Below, piece by piece: positions 1 through 7,117 of a stretch of DNA of 20,057 nt; the first letter of the stretch is position 1, and every line of letters begins with the position of its first letter. The stretch covers positions 1 through 20,057 of the forward strand of contig JAJRTT010000312.1 in assembly GCA_024278155.1 (NCBI GenBank). The letters are read 5' to 3'. Origin of the DNA: Bacteroidota bacterium. GTDB taxonomy: Bacteria; Bacteroidota; Bacteroidia; Bacteroidales; JAADJA01. A model generated the notes under the pieces. The model did no database searches and had not been told where the DNA came from. It worked only from the letters and a program-made list of their open reading frames with translations. The position numbers and the translations under genes are program-made.

Positions 1-393
1 AGAAAGTTAAAAGGTTTTCGTGGGAGCTACAAGGAAAACGCAGATGGTGGTTTTTTCGATAAATATATTCAGCAACCGGACTACATTGATTTGGGAACGG
101 ATGAAAACGATGTGCAGGCAGATGTGGATTACCTGCAACTGATCAACCAATGGGAGAAAGTAAATGGCAAAATAATCCTCGACAGTATTGACCTCAACAC
201 CCCTTTTGGAGAGGAGTATGAAAACAAACTGGACTACTCCCAAAAAGAATTTAGGAATATATTTGTCGGCTACAGAAATGAGCAGTTGATAAAAATGATC
301 GAAGAAAGCCCGGACAATAAAATCCTTGTGGTTTACGGGGCGGGCCACCGAAAAGATTTTAAACAGAGAATCAAGAACATAAACAATGACTAA
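1..393 (+). CDS. TraB/PrgY-like (Tiki superfamily) protein, 5' end cut by window
   Basis: The reading frame is open from the first base, so the visible 130 residues are the C-terminal part of a longer protein; an internal ATG at 91 is not the true start. Near the end the sequence reads RNEQLIKMIEESPDNK followed by ILVVYGAGHRKDF. A basic RN motif before a helix, then a hydrophobic strand ending in GAGH, is what the C-terminal half of TraB/PrgY/GumN-type Tiki-superfamily domains looks like (family knowledge). The N-terminal GxxH/E half lies outside the window, so metal ligands and any signal peptide cannot be judged. The stop overlaps the next start (ATGACTAA, 386-393), implying one operon and translational coupling with the EreA-like gene. 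The substrate is unknown. The fold assignment is fairly likely; any enzymatic activity is inference. Confidence 0.65.
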   Translation, partial: RKLKGFRGSYKENADGGFFDKYIQQPDYIDLGTDENDVQADVDYLQLINQWEKVNGKIILDSIDLNTPFGEEYENKLDYSQKEFRNIFVGYRNEQLIKMIEESPDNKILVVYGAGHRKDFKQRIKNINND

Positions 394-1636
394 GAAGATT
401 CTGAAAATATTTTTCAAAAGCCTGTTGGCGATTATTGTCCTGGCAGTTCTTGCCTGGTTTTCTTTCCTTGGATGGGAATATATCACCGGTGGCAAATATG
501 TGGATTACCTGAAAAACAACAATGAAACCGTGGAATTGAATGAGCCGTTTTCCTTTGAAATAATGGAGAGTGACTTAATGAAAAGCAAATTGGTCATGGT
601 GGGGGAAATCCATGGTCTCAACGAACCGACAAAGTTTGATGTGCGTTTTTTCAAATACCTGTACCGCAATTATGGTGTCAGGACATATTTTGCCGAACTG
701 GATTGTGCCCAAGCGGCTTTAATGAACGAATACCTTGAAACCGGGGAGGAAAAGCTTTTACACAGTATCCTCAAAAAATGGGTTGTGGTACAGGGAAGGG
801 AGAACAAGGACTATTACGATAAATACAAGGCTTTCCATGTATTTTACAAGCAATTGCCCGAAGGTGAAAAATTCAGGTTTATCGGAGTGGACATGATCCA
901 GGATTGGAACGTAATGGCGATGTACGTAAATCGATTAAGTGAAACCGATAGCACATTATTGCCAATAGTTTACGAAAAAGAAACGGTAGTTGACGCAGTT
1001 AAAGAACGCCTCCGGTATTTAGTCACAAATGACACTTTAAACCCTGAATTAAAATTCGAGTTTGATCATTTGCTCCGAAACATTGATTATAAAACCGAAA
1101 AGGTGCGGCGCGAAAAGGTGATGTTCGATAACTTCTATGCTTTGTACAAACATTTTGGCCTATCCTCCCAAAAAGTATATGCCTGGTTTGGTGTCTATCA
1201 TATTTTTCAATACCGTATAAATGGCCACCATCCTTTGGCCTCGCTAATCCGGCAATCGGATTTGGGTTTGGCAAATAATATGATCACCATGAATTTTATG
1301 TTTGTTGATAGCTATATGACCTTAAAAAGCAATATGCTCCCGGAGTTCATGCAAAGCGGGGGAAAGTATTCAAAAGCCCCGGTTTCGTCCGATAATATTA
1401 TCTTTATGTACATTTATGGTATCCGTGATTTTAAAAGGCTAACAGGTGAAAATCAAAAATCAATTATCAAAATGAACGGAGAAAACAACCCTTATGCATA
1501 TTCGTCACGACTGGCCCACACCTACCAATTACTCCCGGTCGTCCCCAAATTTGAATTCAGCGATAAAGGAAAGCCGTATGTGCAATACTCAATATTTGTG
1601 CGAAATTCAGATTGGGCCGAACCCATAGAGAATTAA
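386..1636 (+). CDS. Membrane-anchored erythromycin-esterase/ChaN-like (Tiki superfamily) protein
   Basis: A 416-residue protein. Residues 3-6 are basic and about 9-30 form one hydrophobic segment (signal anchor or uncleaved signal), so the domain probably faces the periplasm. The core begins with LVMVGEIHGLNEPTKFD (about 69-85) and continues through YFAELDCAQAALMNEYL (about 105-121): the GExHG...E arrangement of EreA/ChaN-like domains. A later FGVYHIFQ (about 271-278) supplies the second conserved histidine. These residues correspond to the catalytic or metal-binding set of the superfamily (family knowledge). No macrolide-esterase role should be assumed, since most members in Bacteroidota are uncharacterised. 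The start is fixed by an 8-bp overlap with the preceding TraB-like gene, giving an apparent tandem of two related folds. No terminator with a good T-tract follows; an inverted repeat lies at 1708-1744. Confidence 0.8.
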   Translation: MTKKILKIFFKSLLAIIVLAVLAWFSFLGWEYITGGKYVDYLKNNNETVELNEPFSFEIMESDLMKSKLVMVGEIHGLNEPTKFDVRFFKYLYRNYGVRTYFAELDCAQAALMNEYLETGEEKLLHSILKKWVVVQGRENKDYYDKYKAFHVFYKQLPEGEKFRFIGVDMIQDWNVMAMYVNRLSETDSTLLPIVYEKETVVDAVKERLRYLVTNDTLNPELKFEFDHLLRNIDYKTEKVRREKVMFDNFYALYKHFGLSSQKVYAWFGVYHIFQYRINGHHPLASLIRQSDLGLANNMITMNFMFVDSYMTLKSNMLPEFMQSGGKYSKAPVSSDNIIFMYIYGIRDFKRLTGENQKSIIKMNGENNPYAYSSRLAHTYQLLPVVPKFEFSDKGKPYVQYSIFVRNSDWAEPIEN

Positions 1637-1707
1637 CCGTATCCCCATTCTAAAATATTGAAATTGGTCTGTAAATAAAAACCGGGTAAATTGATTGCCG
1701 ATTTTTT

Positions 1708-1744
1708 AACCTAAATTATACATTTCTAATGCATAATTTGGGTT
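1708..1744. repeat. Inverted repeat just upstream of a promoter
   Basis: AACCTAAATTAT (1708-1719) and ATAATTTGGGTT (1733-1744) pair over 12 positions with one G-U. CAT/ATG pairing continues inside after an A-C mismatch, leaving a 5-nt loop. There is no clear T-run after it on the plus strand. It ends 4 bp before the -33 TTG of the next promoter, so it may be the end of the preceding transcript or a binding site. Confidence 0.5.
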
Positions 1745-1748
1745 TTGG

Positions 1749-1779
1749 TTGTAATTAACGACCAGAACCACTACCTTTG
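1749..1779 (+). promoter_or_regulatory. Bacteroidota-type promoter for the T9SS propeller gene
   Basis: TTG at 1749-1751, a 20-bp spacer, then TACCTTTG at 1772-1779, an exact match to TAnnTTTG recognised by the Bacteroidota primary sigma factor. The predicted start of transcription is near 1786, giving a leader of about 23 nt before the ATG at 1809. Confidence 0.7.
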
Positions 1780-1808
1780 GTTTTCTTAAACCTTCAAAAT
1801 TTCATACC

Positions 1809-3824
1809 ATGAAAAAATTTACTTTTGTTTTTATTTGGATTTTGTTTTCATTTCAATTAATGGCGCAATGGGCAACGGATGCTGCCGAAAATACGGCCAT
1901 CAACCTTGCACCTGGCGAACAGGCAATTCCCAAAGTGGCCACTTCGGAAAACGGGACAACTTATGTTTCCTGGTTTTCAAGCGAAGGCGGGAATTACAAT
2001 GTGCGGTTACAAAAACTGGATGTTTTGGGGGATAAACTCTGGGCCGATGATGCTTTGTTGATCAGCGACAACGAAGCCATGAGCTGGCTCACCGACTGGG
2101 ACATGGCCATCGATCAGGACGATCATGCCATCCTGGTTTTTCAGGATATCCGCACCGGGCCAAACAACATTTATGCTTACAGGATTTCACCGGGAGGTGA
2201 ATTTGTTTGGGGCGAGGACGGGCTGGCACTTTCAAACAATGATGCTTTTGAAGCTGCGCCCAAGGTATGTATCACCAATGCGGGCAATACTGTTTTTGCC
2301 TGGCAGTCGGACGATGTGATAATCGTGCAGAAAGTTACATCAGATGGCACCTTGCTTTGGGGAGATACGGGAATTACCATTAGTGGGAGCGATACTTATT
2401 CATGGCCACAGCTATTGCCCGTTGGGGACGATGATGTGATCATGAAATATTTTAACGATTCGGGGCCAACATGGTCGCCCACCCGGCATGTGTATGCGCA
2501 GCGTTATGATATGGACGGAAACGCAGTTTGGGCCGAAGCGGCCGTTATATCCAATGCAGGCGGGATTTCGGCCTGGACACAGGTTTTTCCATTTGTCAAC
2601 GATGGAAACGATGGCTTTTTCATCGCCTGGCACGACGACCGTGACAATAATAATTTGGCGAGCATTTTTGTCCAGCATATTGATAATGCCGGGCAACCAG
2701 TATTTCAGGATAATGGAGTTGAGGTTTCCCTTAGTCCCGGTATGAACCATTTTTATGCAAACCTTGCTTTGCCTCAAGGCTCTGATGATATTTTTGTTTA
2801 TTGGAACGAAATGAACGGGAACCAGGACCAAAAAGGTATTTACGGACAAAAGGTTTCCTCATCTGGTGAAAGGCTTTGGACCGACAACGGGAAAGCAATT
2901 GTGGAAGTATCTTCCGCAAATTTATCACCAATGGCAGCACGGGCTGCAAATACTGATATGGTGGTTTTTTATGAGGATTATTTTGATGCGGTAAGTACGG
3001 CGGTAAAAGCCATGAAAATTGATGTGGATGGCAATTTTGTGTGGCCGGATGAAGTAGTGACCATGAGTTCGGTTCAATCGGCAAAAATCCATCCTGATAT
3101 CGGTAGTTTGCACAACGGACAATGGGTAGCCGTTTGGGGCGATGAAAGAAATGCCGACCGTGATATTTACGGACAGAATATCCAAATGGACGGAACGCTT
3201 GGGCCCGTGGAAATCCAGGGGGACTTGGAAGTTCATCCCGATACGGTTATCATGGATACCGTGCCCTGGGATTATGTACTTGTTGTAAATAGCACACCGG
3301 ATACAGTTACCATTGAATATGCTACTTTCACCTTTGGTATTTGTGAAGTTATTAATCCTGGCCCGTCTGGATTTCCCTATGTAATGGCTTCGGGGGATTC
3401 GCTTACAATTGAAATATTTGTTGTGCCGGGATCCAATATTGCTTATTACGAAATGGACTATTTACAGCTTGTGACTTCAATCGGCGATTATGAAGTTGTG
3501 TTTTACATTGATGATGGTTTGATTCAAGGAGGTGTGATAGAACAAAATAGAAACACAATCCGTGTTACAACTTTTCCAAATCCTTCTTCGGGAAATGTTT
3601 GGTTTGATATCCAATCAACAATAAACAAAAGCCTTGATTTGGAAATATATAATTCCCTTGGGAAGATAATCCAATTTATTAACGTCGACGATATTGGAAA
3701 CGGAAAGGAAATTATGTGGGACAGGAAAGACAATAATGGCAACGAAGTCCAACCGGGAATCTATACGTACAGGATTTGGAACGGCGAAAACAGCCAATCC
3801 GGAAAAATAATTTTGAGCCGATAA
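1809..3824 (+). CDS. Secreted beta-propeller-like protein with T9SS C-terminal sorting domain
   Basis: A 671-residue protein. Residues 1-20 are a signal peptide ending LMAQ. From about 60 to 465 there are some seven to eight degenerate repeats of about 45-65 residues, each with a strand, a small x-DG/GG turn and an aromatic: for example VRLQKLDVLGDKLW, IYAYRISPGGEFVW, VYAQRYDMDGNAVW, IYGQKVSSSGERLW and AMKIDVDGNFVW. This pattern suggests a beta-propeller. Residues about 466-575 look like a beta-sandwich spacer. Residues about 586-671 are a type A T9SS sorting domain: TTFPNPSSGNVWFDI, then LEIYNSLGKII, then GIYTYRIWNGE and a final KIILSR. The protein should cross the outer membrane by T9SS and be anchored or released at the surface. 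No catalytic motif was recognised; binding or adhesion is a guess. It has its own promoter and a strong terminator, so it is probably monocistronic. Confidence 0.88.
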   Translation: MKKFTFVFIWILFSFQLMAQWATDAAENTAINLAPGEQAIPKVATSENGTTYVSWFSSEGGNYNVRLQKLDVLGDKLWADDALLISDNEAMSWLTDWDMAIDQDDHAILVFQDIRTGPNNIYAYRISPGGEFVWGEDGLALSNNDAFEAAPKVCITNAGNTVFAWQSDDVIIVQKVTSDGTLLWGDTGITISGSDTYSWPQLLPVGDDDVIMKYFNDSGPTWSPTRHVYAQRYDMDGNAVWAEAAVISNAGGISAWTQVFPFVNDGNDGFFIAWHDDRDNNNLASIFVQHIDNAGQPVFQDNGVEVSLSPGMNHFYANLALPQGSDDIFVYWNEMNGNQDQKGIYGQKVSSSGERLWTDNGKAIVEVSSANLSPMAARAANTDMVVFYEDYFDAVSTAVKAMKIDVDGNFVWPDEVVTMSSVQSAKIHPDIGSLHNGQWVAVWGDERNADRDIYGQNIQMDGTLGPVEIQGDLEVHPDTVIMDTVPWDYVLVVNSTPDTVTIEYATFTFGICEVINPGPSGFPYVMASGDSLTIEIFVVPGSNIAYYEMDYLQLVTSIGDYEVVFYIDDGLIQGGVIEQNRNTIRVTTFPNPSSGNVWFDIQSTINKSLDLEIYNSLGKIIQFINVDDIGNGKEIMWDRKDNNGNEVQPGIYTYRIWNGENSQSGKIILSR

Positions 3825-3844
3825 CAAGTACCTAAGCCTGCTTT

Positions 3845-3936
3845 GCAAAGGGCGCACGGGAAATTCCCTTTTTAACCCCTGATATCTTCAAGGGGGATTT
3901 TCTGAAATTTCTCGTGCGCCCTTTGCGGTTTTTTTT
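3845..3936 (+). terminator. Very long hairpin terminator
   Basis: The arms 3845-3865 and 3906-3926 pair over 21 positions with a single G-U (core GGGCGCACG / CGTGCGCCC). A CCCCT...AGGGG helix can form inside the loop, and a run of eight Ts (3929-3936) follows. It lies 20 bp after the propeller gene stop. The minus strand lacks a T-run after the stem, so it acts on plus-strand transcripts. Confidence 0.8.
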
Positions 3937-4521
3937 GAAATCCCGTTCCTCACGCCTTTCACCCGGTTGGAATATGATTTCAGTTTTCAGTTTCCCCTGA
4001 ATTTACTTAATATACTGTTGCCTGATTTGCTTACAAGCCAATCGGAACTTTTGTTCGTTTTTTGGGTTTTTGGCCGTGACACAAAATCACAAGAAGTAAT
4101 TACTGCCCCCAGGAATAAAACGATGATCCAACGTTTAATAAATGTCCCCATAATCCCTTTTTTCTTTCCACTGCGAGTCAAGGCTTGGAAATCCATGTCA
4201 AGGCTGAAGGCCTTGTTTGATTCAGCCCAAGGCGTTGCCATCTAAAATTGCCGTAATACATGCCACTTCATTGACTTTTGAGGCCTCACCATAGCGGTGG
4301 CCATGATTTCGTTTCAAGACCTTATGTTTTATTGCACTCTCATTTCTCATGGCAAAGTCCTATTGCATTATCCTGGTTAAAAGGATAAGTTCTTGAACCT
4401 GTTTTAAATGCGATCGGAGCGAAATATAAAAGTTGAGAAATATCTAAAAAGAAGTGACATATAACGTTCATAAAAAGATTTAGATCATTCAAGACAAGTA
4501 TTTATCTCAATTTTGAGAGGC
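3937..4521. other. Gene-poor stretch
   Basis: No convincing full-length gene is seen. It holds a possible small lipoprotein ORF (3987-4151, minus), a 42-codon minus-strand ORF (4222-4350) of unknown worth, a short hairpin CAAGGC-TGAAG-GCCTTG (4199-4215), and two copies of GTCAAGGCT (about 4178 and 4197). The last 300 bp before the cytochrome promoter are AT-rich and featureless to me. Confidence 0.5.
3987..4151 (-). CDS. Possible small lipoprotein (54 aa)
   Basis: Starting at the ATG at 4151, the product begins MGTFIKRWIIVLFLGAVITSC: two basic residues, a hydrophobic stretch and a lipobox-like ITSC with Cys21. The mature part would be only about 34 polar residues rich in K, S and N. An in-frame upstream ATG at 4241 would add 30 residues that do not look like part of a signal peptide, so the shorter start is preferred. 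The bases before the ATG are purine-rich (AAAGGGATT). No promoter was recognised and no related gene is nearby. The signal-peptide-plus-lipobox pattern is the only evidence, and short AT-rich ORFs can mimic it. Confidence 0.33.
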   Translation of the reverse strand: MGTFIKRWIIVLFLGAVITSCDFVSRPKTQKTNKSSDWLVSKSGNSILSKFRGN

Positions 4522-4551
4522 TTGTAAATCTCATGCAATACACTATTATTG
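4522..4551 (+). promoter_or_regulatory. Promoter for the multiheme cytochrome gene
   Basis: TTG at 4522-4524, a 19-bp spacer, then TATTATTG at 4544-4551, one mismatch from TAnnTTTG. Transcription would begin near 4558, with a leader of about 28 A-rich bases before the ATG at 4586. Confidence 0.55.
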
Positions 4552-4585
4552 TAGCATATAATTTATAAACATAAACAAAAGACAA

Positions 4586-5605
4586 ATGAAAAAATCAAAT
4601 TTACTTTTTTTAGCAAGTGCATTGTTGATTATGCTCGCTCTATCTGTTTCCTCCTGTACAAAAGAAGGTCCCGCTGGAGCTGATGGAACAGATGGTATAA
4701 ATGGAACAGATGGAACAGATGGAGTTGATGGGAACGTAGTGTGCATGACATGTCATAATTTGGAGAACAAAGCTGCCAAGGAGATGCAATATGCACAGTC
4801 CGGCCATGCTGCAGGTGCAGTTGTTGGATATGCTGGTGGCCGTCAAAATTGCGCCAGGTGCCATTCCAACGAAGGCTTTATTGAAACTCAGTTCACCGGA
4901 TTGGATACCACAGCTGCTGTAATTCCTATTCCAACGCCAATAGGCTGCGTAACTTGCCATGATTTTCATGATACGTTCGATTTTGAAAATGAAGGCCCTG
5001 ATTATGCACTTCGCACTACTAAACCAGTTGATTTAATAATGTATGATGGTGAAGTCACACTTGATTTTGGTGGGCCTTCCAATTTATGTGCTACATGTCA
5101 CCAACCGAGGACAGCGAGCCCTGAAGATGATGGCAGTGGAAACTTTACGATCACCAGCACGTACTGGGGATCTCATCATGGGCCACAATCCACCTCTATT
5201 GAAGGAATTGGCGGTTATGAAGTGGGAACTGGTTATCCCACTCCCGGTTCCACAACACACAAAACCGAAGTTTCGTGTATAGGCTGTCACATGCACGAAT
5301 CTACAGGACATACCTGGAATGTTGATGTTGCAGCATGTACAAGTTGCCATTCAGATGCTACTGATTTCAATATTAACGGTGTTCAAACTGATGTTCAGAA
5401 TATGATGTCAGAATTAAAAACCAAATTTATTGCAGCAGGGATGTGGGATGAAACTGAAGATAAGATAGTTCCGGGTACATACCCAATAGATCACGTTGGG
5501 GCATATTATAATTATGCATGGATATTGGACGACCGTAGTGATGGAGTTCATAATGCAGCTTACATAAAAACCCTTTTGACCAATTCCATTGCAGTATTTA
5601 ATTAG
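4586..5605 (+). CDS. Six-heme c-type cytochrome lipoprotein with collagen-like linker
   Basis: A 339-residue protein. Residues 1-23 are a lipoprotein signal peptide ending in the lipobox SVSSC (Cys24). Residues 28-49 are seven Gly-X-Y triplets (GPA GAD GTD GIN GTD GTD GVD), a collagen-like tether. Six CxxCH heme c attachment sites follow: CMTCH 53-57, CARCH 89-93, CVTCH 121-125, CATCH 168-172, CIGCH 231-235 and CTSCH 251-255. Candidate distal histidines include H74, H197/H198, H225, H242, H303 and H322. The end, DRSDGVHNAAYIKTLL, has the GVHN helix often seen at the C-terminus of multiheme proteins related to NrfA and octaheme reductases (family knowledge). The likely role is electron transfer at a membrane surface; no catalytic heme ligand such as CxxCK is present. 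It has its own promoter and terminator. No partner redox gene or heme-lyase gene is in the window. Confidence 0.88.
   Translation: MKKSNLLFLASALLIMLALSVSSCTKEGPAGADGTDGINGTDGTDGVDGNVVCMTCHNLENKAAKEMQYAQSGHAAGAVVGYAGGRQNCARCHSNEGFIETQFTGLDTTAAVIPIPTPIGCVTCHDFHDTFDFENEGPDYALRTTKPVDLIMYDGEVTLDFGGPSNLCATCHQPRTASPEDDGSGNFTITSTYWGSHHGPQSTSIEGIGGYEVGTGYPTPGSTTHKTEVSCIGCHMHESTGHTWNVDVAACTSCHSDATDFNINGVQTDVQNMMSELKTKFIAAGMWDETEDKIVPGTYPIDHVGAYYNYAWILDDRSDGVHNAAYIKTLLTNSIAVFN
4667..4732 (+). repeat. Tandem Gly-X-Y coding repeat
   Basis: Degenerate 9-bp units of the form GGA-ACA-GAT encode the collagen-like tether of the cytochrome. Near-identical units at about 4691-4722 could expand or contract by slippage without breaking the frame. 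Confidence 0.7.
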
Positions 5606-5622
5606 GATGGATTTTCATAACA

Positions 5623-5654
5623 AAAAAAAGGCCCCATTACAGGGGCCTTTTTTT
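5623..5654. terminator. Bidirectional terminator
   Basis: GGCCCC (5630-5635) and GGGGCC (5642-5647) form a stem with a 6-nt loop. A run of As lies before it and seven Ts (5648-5654) after it, so it works in both directions. It closes the cytochrome transcript and can stop minus-strand readthrough from metK. Confidence 0.9.
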
Positions 5655-5728
5655 ATTGGCTGTTTTTTCCATAAAACCTCTATTCGGCTGTGTTGCCTTT
5701 AAGGGCTATGGGTACACGGCAAATATCC

Positions 5729-5854
5729 TCATAATTCCTTTTTTACTTTATACTGCTGAAGCCAATCCTCAATCAGCCTATTTAATGGCAAATACAGAAA
5801 AACCCGCTTAGCAAAATTAATTTGCCAGGCGGGTTTCAATATTGAGTAAGTCAT
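5729..5854 (-). CDS. Possible 41-aa protein downstream of metK
   Basis: An ATG 6 bp after the metK stop opens 41 codons reading MTYSILKPAWQINFAKRVF, then LYLPLNRLIEDWLQQYKV, ending KKEL. The second half looks like an amphipathic helix with protein-like composition, and the close spacing would allow coupled translation. Against it, the metK terminator hairpin (5798-5836) lies inside the ORF, so the message would usually end before the stop codon. It may be chance, or the tail of a decayed gene. No family was recognised. Confidence 0.22.
   Translation of the reverse strand: MTYSILKPAWQINFAKRVFLYLPLNRLIEDWLQQYKVKKEL
5798..5836 (-). terminator. metK terminator
   Basis: Read on the minus strand, AAACCCGC and GCGGGTTT form an 8-bp stem, with an inner GCAAA/TTTGC pairing, followed by TTTTTC. 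It lies about 25 bp after the metK stop. The bidirectional terminator further downstream is a backup. Confidence 0.7.
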
Positions 5855-5860
5855 GAATTC

Positions 5861-7117
5861 CTAAAGCTTAAATTCAGCCTTGATTTTATCCACAAAATCC
5901 AATTTTTCCCAGGTAAACAGCTCAACTTCTTTTTCGATTTTCCCCTGATAGGGCGAATTGAAGATTTTTGTAATCGTCCGGGGAGTCCTTCCCATATGGC
6001 CATAGGAGGCCGTTTCGAGATAAATGGGGTTGCGGAGTTTCAGCCTGTCTTCGATAGCGGCAGGGCGCAAGTCAAAAATATCTTCGATTTTTTTTGCGAT
6101 ATCACCATCAGATACTTCCATATTGGAAGTGCCGTAAGTATTCACAAAAACACCGACCGGCCTTGCTACTCCAATGGCATAAGAGAGCTGTACCAGGATT
6201 TCATCTGCCACTCCTGCGGCCACGATGTTTTTAGCGATATGCCTTGAGGCATAGGCCGCCGACCTGTCCACTTTGGAAGGGTCTTTCCCTGAGAAAGCGC
6301 CGCCACCGTGGGCACCTTTTCCGCCGTAGGTATCCACGATGATTTTACGGCCTGTAAGCCCTGTATCACCGTGAGGGCCTCCAATCACGAATTTCCCTGT
6401 TGGGTTTACATGAAGGATAATGTCATCATCGAATAATGACTGCACACGTTCGGGGAGCAGTTTTTTCGTCCGGGGGATCAAAATATCCCTGACATCATCT
6501 TTGATTTTCTTCAACATCCGTTCATCATCGGTATCAAACTCATCGTGTTGTGTTGAAACCACAATGGTGTGCACCCTTGAAGGTTGGTTATTGTCGTCAT
6601 ATTCAATGGTCACCTGCGATTTGGAATCGGGCCTCAGGTAGGTCATTGATTTTCCCTCACGGCGGATTGCTGCCAGTTCTTCCAAAAGGATATGTGAAAT
6701 GTCGAGGCTCAAGGGCATATAGGCATCGGTTTCCTTGCTGGCATAACCGAACATCATCCCCTGGTCGCCTGCACCCTGGTCCAACCTGTTTCCCCGGTCA
6801 ACGCCCCGGTTGATGTCGGGCGATTGTTCATGAATGGCATTTAGTACACCACAAGAATCACCGGAAAAACGGTACTCCTCTTTTGTATAGCCAATTTTAT
6901 TGATTACCTTTCTCGCAGTTTCCTGCACATCCACATAGGCCTTGGATTTAACCTCACCGGCCACAATGACCTGTCCGGTTGTTACCATTGTTTCACAAGC
7001 CACTTTTGAATCGGGGTCAAAAGCAATAAATTCGTCCAAAATCGCATCCGATATTTGGTCCGCTACTTTGTCAGGGTGTCCTTCCGACACAGATTCTGAC
7101 GTAAATAAATATCCCAT
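5861..7117 (-). CDS. metK: S-adenosylmethionine synthetase
   Basis: Makes S-adenosylmethionine from ATP and methionine in the cytoplasm, with tripolyphosphate cleavage. The protein has 418 residues, longer than the about 384 of E. coli but usual for Bacteroidota, with a charged insert around 172-235. Visible signatures: the N-terminal SEGHPDK (11-17) with the catalytic His14; GAGDQGMMFGYA (115-126), the first family signature; and GGGAFSGKDPSKVDRS (271-286), the phosphate-binding second signature. Both ends are intact and the start MGYLFTSESVSEGHPDK is the expected one. It is transcribed alone from a promoter about 225 nt upstream. The long leader suggests post-transcriptional control, plausibly by SAM or methionine status. 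A terminator hairpin follows the stop. Confidence 0.98.
   Translation of the reverse strand: MGYLFTSESVSEGHPDKVADQISDAILDEFIAFDPDSKVACETMVTTGQVIVAGEVKSKAYVDVQETARKVINKIGYTKEEYRFSGDSCGVLNAIHEQSPDINRGVDRGNRLDQGAGDQGMMFGYASKETDAYMPLSLDISHILLEELAAIRREGKSMTYLRPDSKSQVTIEYDDNNQPSRVHTIVVSTQHDEFDTDDERMLKKIKDDVRDILIPRTKKLLPERVQSLFDDDIILHVNPTGKFVIGGPHGDTGLTGRKIIVDTYGGKGAHGGGAFSGKDPSKVDRSAAYASRHIAKNIVAAGVADEILVQLSYAIGVARPVGVFVNTYGTSNMEVSDGDIAKKIEDIFDLRPAAIEDRLKLRNPIYLETASYGHMGRTPRTITKIFNSPYQGKIEKEVELFTWEKLDFVDKIKAEFKL

Noticed and set aside
386..1636. Macrolide resistance (erythromycin esterase) gene
   Set aside because: The fold resembles EreA, but a membrane anchor and operon with a TraB-like gene do not indicate macrolide hydrolysis; only the superfamily can be stated.
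3845..3936. Integron attC-like site suggested by the long inverted repeat
   Set aside because: No attC core sites, no cassette array and no integrase; the T8 tract and position after a gene explain it as a terminator.
4222..4350. 42-codon minus-strand ORF beginning MRNESAIKHKVLKRN
   Set aside because: Basic and protein-like, but it has no promoter, no family, and overlaps another short frame; chance cannot be excluded.
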